Source: Paracorniculantispora psalliotae
Taxonomy: Eukaryota; Ascomycota; Sordariomycetes; Hypocreales; Cordycipitaceae
Assembly (NCBI GenBank): GCA_002796755.1
Contig: PHFE01000029.1
Coordinates: forward strand, 1,737,353-1,801,352
Direction: 5' to 3'
DNA: 64,000 bases
The translations under genes and the position numbers were made by a program. The first letter of the stretch is position 1, and the number at the start of each line of letters is the position of its first letter. Of this stretch, positions 1-10,794 are shown one piece after another. The notes beneath the pieces are model-generated. The model saw only the letters and a program-made list of their open reading frames with translations, had not been told where the DNA came from and did no database searches.

Positions 1-749
1 CAGCTATGCCACAAAGTTTGCACCGAACGCGCACTCGCTCAAGCTGCAGCGCAGCGAGCTCACGGTCAAGGGCATCTCGCAGATGTTCATTGACTGCCCC
101 GACGATAATACCAAATACGATGTACTGTGCAAGCTGTACGGTCTGATGACGATTGGCCAGTCCGTCATTTTCGTCAAGGTATGATATTTTGGTCAATTTA
201 TATACAACAGTGCAGCGCTGACAGTTATAGACGAGAGAGAGCGCCAACGAAATCCAGCGCCGCATGGTTGCCGATGGACACAAGGTTTCTGCTCTGCACG
301 CCGCTTTTGACGGCAGCGAGCGAGACGATCTTCTGACCAAGTTCCGTACTGGCGAGACCAAGGTCCTCATCACGACCAACGTTCTTGCGCGTGGTATCGA
401 TGTTTCGTCGGTATCCATGGTCATCAACTACGATATCCCCATGAAGGGACGCAATGACGAAGAGCCTGACTACGAAACTTATCTACATCGCATTGGCCGT
501 ACTGGTCGTTTCGGCCGTGTCGGTGTCTCCATCAGCTTCGTCTACGACAAGAAGAGTTTCGACGCGCTCAGCAAGATTGCGGACCAGTTTGGCATCGACC
601 TAGTGCACCTCGACACGGAGGACTGGGACGACGCTGAAGCCCGCGTCAAGGAAGTCATCAAGAAGAACCGTGCCCAGGCCAGCTACGCGCCGAGCGCCAC
701 GGACAAGCCGGGCCAGCCCGCTCCATCTGCACCTCCGGCGGCCTCTTAG
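1..749 (+). CDS. DBP5: DEAD-box RNA helicase Dbp5, C-terminal part (5' end outside window)
   Basis: This is the RecA2 half of the ATP-dependent helicase that releases export factors from mRNA at the cytoplasmic face of the nuclear pore. The open frame starts at base 2. Exon 2-178 joins exon 231-749 across a 52-bp intron (GTATGA donor, TATAG acceptor) in phase 0. Helicase motifs are visible: SVIFVKTRESA (motif IV region), TTNVLARGIDV (motif V) and HRIGRTGRFGRVG (motif VI). The insert MKGRNDEEPDYETYLHR is typical of Dbp5 orthologues rather than of eIF4A. The last shared block is the VKEVIKKNRAQA region, after which a short Ala/Pro/Ser tail ends at TAG 747-749. The frame does not really stop being protein-like there (next entry). 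Identification is from recalled family sequence and is firm. Confidence 0.93.
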
Positions 750-968
750 GAAAGGCCGTCGACTGCAGACTGGTTCAAGAAGCCCGCCACCACGGACAAG
801 AAGAAGGGACAGTCGGATCTATCTGAGCGTCTTGCGGCATCTTGGTCGACCCCAACTGAGCGTCCTGCGGCCTCTTGGTTGACTCCATCTGAGCCCCCCG
901 CGGCCACTTGGGGAGAATCGCCGGCTTCGGAATGGTTCAAGACGCCCGCAAGCAAGAGGAAAAATTAG
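750..968 (+). other. In-frame, protein-like continuation of DBP5 beyond the TAG stop
   Basis: Directly after TAG 747-749 the same frame runs for 72 codons to TAG 966-968. The translation is not random. It opens and closes with related motifs (ADWFKKPA and SEWFKTPAS). Between them lie repeats of about 11 residues of the form AASWxTPxERP (LAASWSTP, AASWLTP, AATWGESP). It could be a C-terminal extension reached by stop-codon readthrough, a tail recently cut off by a nonsense mutation, or a sequencing error. Removal by splicing looks unlikely, because no canonical GT donor lies in the needed phase close upstream. Confidence 0.6.
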
Positions 969-3536
969 ATGGGGCCTTGACGCAAAATTCGATCTGGTCA
1001 TGCGGTGGGACACCGCTGCAGAGTTGACGGGATACGACAAGGGCAAGCGAGGCGGTGAATGGGATACTACACCAAAGATACAGAGTACGGATACAAGAAA
1101 AAAAGGATTACAACTGGTAGCGTAAATAATTGCACCATGAGGATGGCGCGTGACGAGATACCAAATACACTAGCTGAAAAATATTTCCACTGTCCAATTG
1201 CGTGCATGTTTTGTTTATGATATATGTGGATGTTCTGGTGAGGGAGACGAGCGATGGTACTAAAAAGTGACACAACGAGGGGACGGCACATGCAGGCAGT
1301 TACCTAGCGCAAGGGAGATGTATCAGAGGGACGTGACTCGAAAAGGAAGATCAGTGGCGAGTCGGTCTTCTCAAGACGGCAAGTACAAGCTGCATAGGGA
1401 AAATGTGTGGATGGAGGCTTGCATGTCGCTGCATGTAGCAAAGGTTGGCGATGGCGATGCGATGGTTGGCGAAAGGCGGCGGCCAGCTCTGTGACGAGAG
1501 AAGCTTGTGTGGGGCGGCCGGGACCCTGTTCGGAGGCTGCAGTGGCTTCAGTGGCTTCAGCGCCCTCAGGTAGCACTACAGTCTGCAATATCGCAGACCC
1601 TGTGTGCAAGGGCAGCCAAAAAAAGGTACGTACCTTTTTGGCACCTTGGGTGATGGGATGTTAATTTCCTCTCCTGCAAACGCCCAACTGGCCACAATCT
1701 TTGAGCCCAATCACCGCCAAATCATCTCTTGTCGCAATGCACCACATCATCACAATCAATACGTGTTTATGCTAATCCTTCTCATTACCCGCCCAACATA
1801 TTTTTGGCCTGGCCTGCCTCGGCACCAACCGCAGCTAAAGTGGTCGCATGATTTGGCCCGCTACGACTGTATTAGTGGCGCGGTGGGAACGAGTACGGCG
1901 CACCGACTCTGCACCCATGTCGCGTCCTCACAGAAACACCGCCATTTGGAAATGAGCTTGGGCGTTGACCCTTGCTCGCAGCAGTTCCAAGAGTCCCTAG
2001 CCTGTGTGGCCTGCTCGAATATTAGACACACCGTCAAGGTTCAGAGACCGTTTGGCGACATGTTTCCATGACGACCTGCGGAACCCCCATGGGTCAGAGT
2101 CGCCCAAGATGAAATTGCATCCAGTGCTTGGAGGGACTTGCGGTTGACATCAGACGGGGATTCCGAGGGAGCGGCCAAGGTTTCGAGCAGAGCTGAGCGC
2201 CCTGGCTAGGCTGGGCTTGGCTTCGGTCGACTAAGATCGGGTCGAGGAGAACCATTGTGGCACAAAACGAAAACGCCAGCTGGACTGTGCTGCAACGCCA
2301 GTGACCACCCGCTGCAGGGAGGGCAATGGCGTGCCGGAATATCACAAAACTTGGGATGCGGAGGAGCAGACAACGCTGCTGCTGCTGCGTGTTCAACCGA
2401 CGCGAGCCACGTTGCATGCAGCATCCTGTACGACTAATGCGTGCGACGAGACAAGTCATCCCACGGCTCTCTGCACATCCTGGGGCCGGACATGGAAAAG
2501 ATTGATACCATGCAGGGCTCTGCATTGTTAGTGAGCCCAACCAACCTGCAGTGTGCAGTTGTTTCCCCCCGCGCTTTTTCAATGGCGGATGCATGCCGGC
2601 TTATGCACGTCGGCCTCAACTCCGCAGTCGGGCAGCCATGGTGTGTGTGCCAAAATTTCTTGGGGAACCATTCCGTCTCATCGACAAAGCCCAAGTACCA
2701 CCACCATCTCGGCAGCAATCTGTCTTGTTTCTTTTTTCTTTTGTCTTCGTCGCCACCATCCATGGCTCTGACGTATTTCAGATGCCCAATTGAGTCCCTG
2801 GCAAGCGAGGCAAGGGCGGCGATTCCTATTATCACTTGGTCAACACCATCCCCGCCGCCCAAGACTGGACCGGGGGACCCTTGTAAGCCTGCTGCGACAC
2901 CAACCGCCGTTGTGACGATGCCCGCAGTAAACACAACAGACAGGCAAAAAAAAGAGGACAAAAAGTACATCCCTTGTAGACACAAACAGAAAATACCCTA
3001 GCAAGGACAAAAAATAGGCCTGTACGATGTTGTTGATGCGGAGCCAAAACAAGTCACTGGACGTTCTGTGTGACTGGCCCATGCTTCGACAGACTTGATA
3101 GACCTTCCTCTCCCCGCCTGGTTGCAGCTTGTTGATTTCTCTCTCTTGAATCATACAATTGTTACTCTTTTCACCGCCCGTATCTACCTCTCATCATCAC
3201 ACATCATCAACCTCACGCGATACCACACGCTGTGAGCCATTGCTGCCTGACATAATCCCAACCTGCAGCAATCCCCAACGACCTCCATCCACACACACCT
3301 TAACTGAGGGCCACTCTGAAAAGATACACCCCCAAAAAGATTTTTTTTAACCTATATTCCTTTGTTACATACACGCCGGGTCTTTGCTACGCCAAGCACG
3401 GTTTTGTAACAAGTCTCTCGAATACCAGCGCCTAAGCTTCTTATCCGCTTCACATCTCACCTCTTCTCTCTCTCTCTTCCGCTCACCCCGCTCGCGGCTC
3501 GCTTCTTCTTCACTACACAAAGCCAACCAAATCACA
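969..3536. other. 2.6-kb gene-free stretch upstream of the giant protein gene
   Basis: No reading frame here shows a recognisable domain or convincing exon chain. The last ~400 bp before 3537 are pyrimidine-rich (CT-rich runs around 3460-3520), typical of a fungal promoter or 5' UTR. A minus-strand frame at 2434-2985 encodes a hydrophobic N-terminus but then becomes random-looking, and the plus strand is open over the same bases, so it is not called. Confidence 0.5.
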
Positions 3537-6500
3537 ATGGCATCTGAAGAGCAACAGCAGGGCGTTGACGTCTGCCAGTACCGCAGCAATGTCTGGGAGA
3601 ACGTTCAAGTATCCGACTTTTCCAAAGTCAACTACTATGAAGCTCCCGTGTCTGAGGGCGAAGACGAACAAGACCTAGGTGTGTATTTTCTTCTTTTGCA
3701 AAAGAAGCGCATAATACGAGTTTTTACTAACAGTGGCAGACATGGATGACGGAGAATACACAACGGACGCGCCTGTGGACGAGCAAGACCTTGAAGGAGT
3801 TCCCCAGAGTGTCGATGCCACAGCCGCCGCAGCCACCCCCGCGGACAAGGCTCCCAGATCTCACAAGAAGAAGAAGAGCAAGTCCAAGTCGGTATCTACC
3901 ATCAAGGAGATTAAGCCCGACGAGGAGGAGGCCACGCCCAAGTCCCCCGAGCCCAAAAAGGACAAGAAGAAGAGCAAGAAGAGCAAGAATAAGAAGAACA
4001 AAGAGAGCAGCAAGGCCGCCGAGACAAAGGCACCCGCCGAAGCCGCTGCTCCCGCACCGGTTGCCGCTGAAGCCGCACCCGCTGCCACAACCAATGACGC
4101 TATTGACGAGACTGTTACGACCGAGAATGCCGCCGAGCAAGATACCCCTAATGAACCTGTTACGACTACGACCCAGAATGATACGACTAATGCCGACCAT
4201 AATGACTTGGAAAACAATGACGAAAACAAACCTATTAACGACATAAACGAACACCAAGAAGAAACCAAGACAACTGCCGCCACCGTCGAGGAAGCCGCTC
4301 CCGCGACTGAAGACGCCCCGGCCGAGGCTGTCGTCGCCTCCGAGACCAAGGAGGACGACGCCGCCAAGCCCACCGAAAAAGAACCTACTGTGGATGAGGT
4401 CACGAATAATGATGATGATGATGTGCACAATGATGATGATGTCAAGACGCCCGTTGCAGAAACCGCCGCCCCTGCTCCTGTGGAGGAAAAGGAGGAGGTC
4501 GCTGCTCCGGCTGCTGCAGAGGATGAGGTAGTGGCTGCCCCTGCTGCCGAGGAGGACCAGCCCGAGCCCGAAGTTGCTGCCGCCGTCGATACAGCTGCTG
4601 CTCCCCAAGAACAAGAAGAGGAGAAGCAGATCGACGAGGCTACGACCGAGGCTGTTGTTGTCCCCGAGGAGAAGGAGGAGACTGTTGCCGCTACCGAGTC
4701 CAAGGACGCCGAGGACGACGAGGAGAAGAAGCAGGAGCCCGAGCAGGTTGAAGAGCCCGTCGCCGAACAGGCTGTTCCCGAAGCGGCACAAGAAGAGAAA
4801 GCGGCTGACGTCGCGGAGCCCGCTGCCGAGGAGGAATCCAAGGCAGACGAGACCCCGGCCGAAGTTGCCCCCGCCGTTGAGGAGAAAGACCCTATCACCG
4901 AGACCCCGGCTGCTGCTACTGAACCCGAGTCCGAGACGGTTGCCGATGCCGCCAACGAAGAGGTAGATACCACGAAGGACGAGCCCGTGGTGGAGAAGAA
5001 GGAAGAAGAGGATGTTGTTGCCGTTGCCGCCGCTGAGCCCGCTGCCGAGAAGGAGACGCCTGCGGAAGAACCAACTGCCGCCGTTGCCGCCGAGGAGCCC
5101 GTGGCTGCTGCTGAGACTCCCGCCAAGGAGGACGATGCTGCTGCTGAGACTCCCGCCAAGGAGGACGATGCTGCTGCTGAGACTCCCGCCAAGGAGGACG
5201 ATGCTGCTGCTGCTGAGGAACCTGAGGTGGTTGCCGCGCCCGAGGCTGTCGCCGACGAGGTTGTCGAGAAGGCAGAGGAGGAGCCCGTTGCTGCTCCCGC
5301 CACGGAGGAGACGCCCGCTCCGGAGGAGGCTGCCGCTGATGCCCCCCCCGAGACAGAGACTCCTGCTGCTGTTGAAGCTCCTGCTGTTGAGGAGCCCGCT
5401 GTCGCCGAGGCCGAAGAGACTCCTGCTGCGGCTGCTGAAGAAGCTGTCGAGGCTGCCGCTCCTGAGGAAACTGAGCCGGTTGTCGAGACTGCTGACGCCG
5501 CGGAGGAGACGGAGGCCAAGGCTGCTCCTGAGGAGGTTGCTGCCCCTGCTGTTACCGAGGAGTCTGTCGTCGCTGAGGAAGAGGCTGCTGAGCCTGCCGC
5601 TCCTGTTGAAGAGACCACCGCCGCCGCTGCTGAGCCTGAAGTCACCGCCGAAGAGACCAAGACTGAGGAGCCAGTTGCCACCGAGGAGCAGGCTGAGCCC
5701 GCTACCGAGCCCGTCGCCGCCGAGGAAGAGGCTGCTGAGCCTGCTGCTCCTGTTGAAGAGACCACCGCCGCCACCTCCGCTGAGCCCGAAGTCGCGGCCG
5801 AAGAGCAGGCTGAGCCCGCCGCCGAGGCCGAAGCTGCTGTCCCCGTGGCTGAGGCGGTCGACACCAAGGCTGAAGAGCCTGCCGTCGAGGCTGCCCCCGA
5901 AGAGGCCGCCGATGCTCCCAAGGAGGCCGAGCCCGAGGTGGTAGAGGAAGCGGCTGCGGCTGAAGAGCCTGCCGTCGCTGAGCCTACTGCGGAGGCCGAG
6001 GCCGAAACTCCTGCTGCGCCTGCCGAAGAGAAGGCCGTAGAGGAGACGGAGGCTCCCAAGGAAGAGGCTGTCGAGGCCGCCCCCGTTGAAGCTGCCGCTG
6101 TTGAAGCTCACGAGGAGGACGCTGCTGCTCCGGCTGACGATGAAGAGGTTGCCGCTGAACCTGCCGTCGAGGCTGCTACTGAGCCCGCTGCTGCGGAAGA
6201 AGTCAAGGAAGAGGTTCCCGTTGAGGATGCCGCCGAGACTGAAGCCGCTCCCGAAGCTGTCGCCGAGGAAACTCCTGCTGCTGCTGAATCCGAACCCGTC
6301 AAGGAGGAGGAGCCTGCGGCTGTGGAAGAGGCTGCTGCCCCTGTCGAGGAGAAGCCTGAGGATCCTGTCACCGAGGCGATTGCGGAGCCTGCTCCGGAAG
6401 TCACAGAAACGCCTGCTGAGGAGCCTGAGGAGGCCAAGGCAGAGGAACCTGTGGCTGCCGCCGAGGAGACTGTTGCTAAGCCTATCGCTGAGCCTGTCGC

Positions 6501-9500
6501 CGAGCCTGTAGCTGAGACTGTCACCGAGTCTACCGTTGAGCCTGAAGCCGCCCCCGAAGCTGCCAAGGATGAGACTGAAGCCATTGCTGAGCCAGAGGCC
6601 GCCCAAGAAGAGGCCGCTGCTGAAGCTCCCGCCGAAGAGATCATCCCAGCTGTCGAGGGAGTCCCTGCCCCTGTCGAGGAGAAGCCCGAAGACCCCGTCA
6701 CCGAGGCTATCGCCGAACCTGCCAAGGAAGTCGAGGCACCTGTTGAAGCACCCGCGGCTGAAGAGCCCGCTGCTGCTGATGCTGCGCCTGAAGTCTCTGA
6801 GGAGGCCGTCGCTGAAGCAGCTGAGGAACCTGCCGAGGCAGAGCCCGTCGCCGAACCCGTCACGGAGGAGGCCCCCGTCGCAGAAGCCGAACCCGAGGTA
6901 GAGGCTGCTCCCGCGGCCACTGTCAAGGAGGCTCCGGCCACTGAAGCAGAGCCCGAGGTTGAGGAGGCCATTGCTGCCCCCGCTGCTGAGGAGGTTCACG
7001 AGGCTCCGGTCGAAGCTGCAAAGGAGGAGACTGCTGTCGAGCCCGAGGTGGCCGCCGAAGAGACCAAGCCCGAGAAGCCTGCCGCTGAAGAGCCTGCCGC
7101 TACCGAGGAGGCCGTCGCTGCTGAGGAGCCCGCCGCTACCGAAGAGCCCGTCGCTTCTGAGGAGCCTGCCGCTGCTGAGGAGCCTGCCGTTGCTGAGGAG
7201 CCTGCCGCAGAACCTGCCGCCGAGGAGGAGACTCCCAAGGAAGCTGATGCCGAGCCTGAGCAGGCCAAGCCCGAGGAGATTGAAGCTACCGAGACTGCAG
7301 CTGAGGAGACCCCCGAAGCTGCCGTTGAGGAAGCCGCCGCTGTCACCGAGGAAGCTCCCGCGCCCGAAGAGTCCCTTCCCGTCGAAGAGACTCCCAAGGA
7401 GGCTGAGGTCGCTGCCGAAGCCGTCGAAGCCGAACCCGCCCCGGCTGTGGAGGAAGCCGCTGCACCCATCGAGACTCCCGAGGACCCTGTGACGGAAGCT
7501 ATCGCTGAGCCTGCCAAGGACGCCGACGAGCCTACCGTTGCAGAGACCGCCGAGGAGACGGTCGCCGAGCCCGCCGCCGCTGAAGAGTCTGCCGTCGCCG
7601 AGACCAAGGAGGTTGAGACTGCTGAGGCTGAAGCTCCTGCAGAGGAAACCACCGAGGTTGAGGAGGCGTCTGCTGCGCCTGTCGCTGAAGCCACCGAAGC
7701 CGAGACCGTGCAGCCTGAAGCTCCCGCTGAGGAACCACCCGCTGCTGAGGCCAAGGAGGTTGAGACAACCGAGGAGCCTGCTGCTGAGGAGCCTTCCGAG
7801 GTCACCGAGGCTCACGATTCTCACGAGACGGAGCTTGCTGCGGGTGGTGTCGCTGCTATTGCCGCCGCCGCCGCCACCACGGCCGCAGTGGTTACTTCTT
7901 CTGACAAGGAAGAAGCTCCTGCTGAGACTGAGGAAGCTCCTGCCGCTGAAGCCAAGGAGGTCGAGGCCGCCGCGGAGCCCGTCGCGGAGCCCGTCGCTGA
8001 AGAGCCCGCCGCCGAAGAACCTGCCGTTGAGGAACCTGCTCCTGCTGAAGTCACGGAGGCCGAGTCTGCTCAACCCGAAGCTGTTGCAGAGAAGGCTACT
8101 GAAGCCGAGGAGACCCCAGTCACCGTCGAAGAGGCCCAGGAGCCCACTGTTGAGGAGCCTGTCACCGAAGAGACCGTCGAAGAGCCTGTTTCTGAGCAGC
8201 CTCCAGCTGCTGAAGTCGCGGAAGCCGAGCCTGCTGAGCATGAACCAGCCGCAGAGGAAGCCACCGAGGCCGAAGAGGCTCCCGCGCCCGTCGCGGAAGA
8301 GGTTGTGGCCACTGAGGAGACTCAGGACGCCGCTGCCGAGGAGCCTGCTGCCGAGGAGCCTACCGCAGTTGAAGAAGCCGTCAAGGAAGAGAGCGTCGCA
8401 GAGCGAGAGCCTTCTGGTGAAACCACCAGTGAGGAAGCTGTGCCCGCTGTCGAGGCTGAAACTGCTGCTGAAGCTCCCCTCGAAGAAGCTGCCGCCGAGC
8501 CTGAGCAGCCCGTCGAACACACCGGCGAGACAGAGCGAGAACCTGCTGAGGAAGAACTTCCCAGCGAGGAAGCTGTGCCCGCCGAGCCCGCCGAGGCCGT
8601 TGCCGAGGAGGTCGCCGAACCCGAGACTCACGTTGAGTCCAAGGAAGAGGTTGCCGCTGACGTCGCCGCCGAACCTGAGCAAGTGAAGACGGAAGAGACT
8701 CCTGCCACTGTCGAGGAGGAGCCTGCTGCTGAGGCCGAAGCCCCTGTTGTCGAAGAGGCGGCTGCGGCCGAAACCGAAGCCGTACCCGCCGCTGAGGAGA
8801 CTGCCGCCGCGGAGCCCCAGGAAGATGCTGTTGCCGACAAGGCCACAGAGGAACCTGAGGAGACGACTGAGCACGAGACCGCACCCGCTGCCGAGGTTGC
8901 TGCCGAGGAGCCTGCTGCCGCCGAGCCCGCCGAGACCACTGAAGAGCATGACTCTCACAACACCGAGATTGCTGCTGGTGGCATCGCCGCTCTTGCTGCT
9001 GCGGTGGGTGGTGCGGCTACTGCTGCTGTTGTTACGTCTCACTCTGACGACAAGGACGAGGCTGCTCTTGAGCCCGCTACTGAAGAGACTGCCGAAGACG
9101 CTGTTGAGGAGCCCGCTGTAAAAGAAGCCGAGAATGTAGCTGAACCTGAAGCTCCCGCTGCGGAGGAGAAGGAGGCGCCTGTCGAGGTTGAGGCTCCTGC
9201 TGCTGCCGAAGAGGCTGCGCCAGCCGAGACAACTCCTGAGGAGACTGCGGAGGAAGCGAAGCCTGCTGCTGAAGAGGTTGAGGCCACTCCCGCAGCCGAA
9301 GCCGAAGCTCTCGCTGAAGCTGACTCTGAGGCCCCCGTTGCCGAGGAACTTGCTGAGCCCCAGCAAGAGGTTGCTGCTCCTGAGGAAACCAAGGAAGTAG
9401 AGGCTGCCGCCCCTGAGGCTCCTGCTGAAGAGGCCGCTGACGCCGAAACTGTCCAGCCGGTCGCTGAAGAAGAGCCTGTCGCTAAGGAGGTCGAAGCTGC

Positions 9501-10539
9501 CCCTGAGGCCGAGGTTCTCGAGGAGCCTACTGCTGAGGAACCTATCGCTGAGGAGCCTACTGCTGAAGAGCCCGCGGTTGAAGAGCCGAAGGAGGCTGAG
9601 GAAACAAGCGACGGTAACAGGGACATCGCCTCGGGTGCTGCTATTGCTGCTCTCGCTGCTGCCGCTGGAGGAGCTGCTACTGTTGCCGCTGTCAAGCACA
9701 CACACGCCAAGGATGAAACGAATGAGGAGCCGGTTGCTGAGAAGAATGTCGAGGAGCCCGCCGCCGCGGTGGAGGAGAAGAAGGACGAGGAATTGGATGC
9801 TGAGAAGACCAAAGGTGAGGACCAATTAGCTGATACCCAAGTTGATATTTCGCGTGTCGATGATACCCCTTCCAATTTGGAAGTTGCTGCGGAGGAAAAT
9901 GTTCCGGAAACTGCACAGAATGATGAACCCCAGGATGAGGAGTCAAAGGAGTCGGAGGCGTCGGAGACGAGCACCGTTGTCGCCGACGAGCCCAAGGTTG
10001 AGAAATCTGCCGACAAGGATCACGATGCTAGCAAGATTGCTGCTATCGCTGCTGGTAGCGCTGGCGCTGCACTCGTCGTCGGTGCCGCCACTGTTGGCGC
10101 CGTTTCTCTCAACAAAGAGCACGAGAACGATACCGCTGTGAAGCTCGAGGCTGAAGCCGAGTCTGCCAAGGCAGTTGAGGAGCCCACTGCAAAGGATGTT
10201 CCTGCTGCGGAAGAGGCCTCTCCTGCTGAGCCAGAGATGGCCAAGGCTACCGATGAGCCCGCCACCGATGTTGCTGCTGAAGAACCAGTTGCAGCCACGG
10301 AAGCTACCCCAGCCGAGCCAGAGCAGACGGCAGTTACAACTAAGACTACTGCTATCGCAAACGTAAGGTCTTCGTCTCGCCCCTACACTGAACCACCAGC
10401 TAACGAATTCTAGGCCAAGCCCAACTTCATCGTCTCTCTGGCTAGGTTGATCCTTTCGCCTTTCTCATGGCTGCGATCTAAATTGTTCAAGTCCAAGGCC
10501 TCGAAAAAGTCACCGCCCCCTACTGAGGCTAGCTCATAA
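3537..10539 (+). CDS. Giant low-complexity Ala/Glu/Pro/Val protein (2,296 aa) with repeated hydrophobic modules
   Basis: Three exons: 3537-3678, 3740-10362 and 10414-10539. The introns are 61 bp (GTGTGT donor, TACTAAC branch) and 51 bp (GTAAGG, GCTAAC, CTAG), and the phases agree. The N-terminal ~50 residues are ordinary sequence (start MASEEQQQGVDV, then VWENVQVSDFSKVNYY). Residues ~60-130 are Lys-rich. The next ~2,000 residues are almost wholly A, E, P, V, T and K in short irregular units such as EEPAAEEP. Four hydrophobic Gly/Ala modules interrupt the last third, near residues 1414, 1791, 2007 and 2145. The C-terminus, encoded by exon 3, is basic and amphipathic (FIVSLARLILSPFSWLRSKL). The body is expected to be disordered and strongly acidic. 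I do not recognise a family. Large repetitive fungal tethers such as leashin share this general style, but no homology is claimed. Confidence 0.85.
5104..5202 (+). repeat. Three perfect 33-bp tandem units in the giant gene
   Basis: Three identical 33-bp units (5104-5136, 5137-5169, 5170-5202) each encode AAAETPAKEDD in frame. Elsewhere in this gene the repeats are diverged, so exact identity points to recent slippage or unequal crossover. Copy number may vary between strains. Confidence 0.9.
7810..10119 (+). repeat. Four dispersed Gly/Ala hydrophobic modules in the giant protein
   Basis: Modules lie near 7810-7890, 8944-9042, 9604-9690 and 10021-10110. The first two share a lead-in (HDSHETELAAGG and HDSHNTEIAAGG), followed by about 15-20 small hydrophobic residues (GVAAIAAAAATTAAVV, GIAALAAAVGGAATAAVV). 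The third and fourth keep the IAALAAAAGGAAT and IAAIAAGSAGAAL core with a changed lead-in. Each is followed by a charged D/K/E/H patch. They are long enough to insert in or lie on a membrane, or to self-associate. That role is inference. Confidence 0.75.
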
Positions 10540-10794
10540 GGCAACCCTCTGGCTCATGACTATGAGATATTCAGCATCGTTATTGTGGAAATTTATGTTT
10601 ATGACTTATTGTACCTGCTCAAGTCCAAAAGGATTTATGTGATCACGCGGGGGAACCGTGTCTAAACCACAGTCAATCGGAAGCACTGGAGCAAAATTCG
10701 ATGGGATATGGTGCGATGATGCATGCCTCACCATGACGCGCTGGCAAAACAGAACAGACAGCTGCGCACCGTCGAAACCAAGCATTTCTGCAAC

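Noticed and set aside
750..750. TAG 747-749 of DBP5 serving as a splice acceptor
   Set aside because: CTCTTAG could be an acceptor, but the only in-phase GT positions upstream (GTCAAG, GTCATC) are poor donors and lie in conserved coding sequence.
2434..3001. Overlapping 180-codon frames on both strands, the minus one with a hydrophobic N-terminus
   Set aside because: Both strands are open over the same bases, the sequence after the hydrophobic part is random-looking, and no intron structure or family supports either.
3727..9825. A 2,032-codon open frame on the minus strand, and a 732-codon one at 3861-6059, opposite the giant gene
   Set aside because: The sense gene uses almost only GCN, GAR, CCN, GTN, ACN and AAG codons. 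Their reverse reading contains no stops, so long antisense frames follow from composition. The products are Leu/Gly/Ser-rich or Ala/Ser-rich runs without domains.
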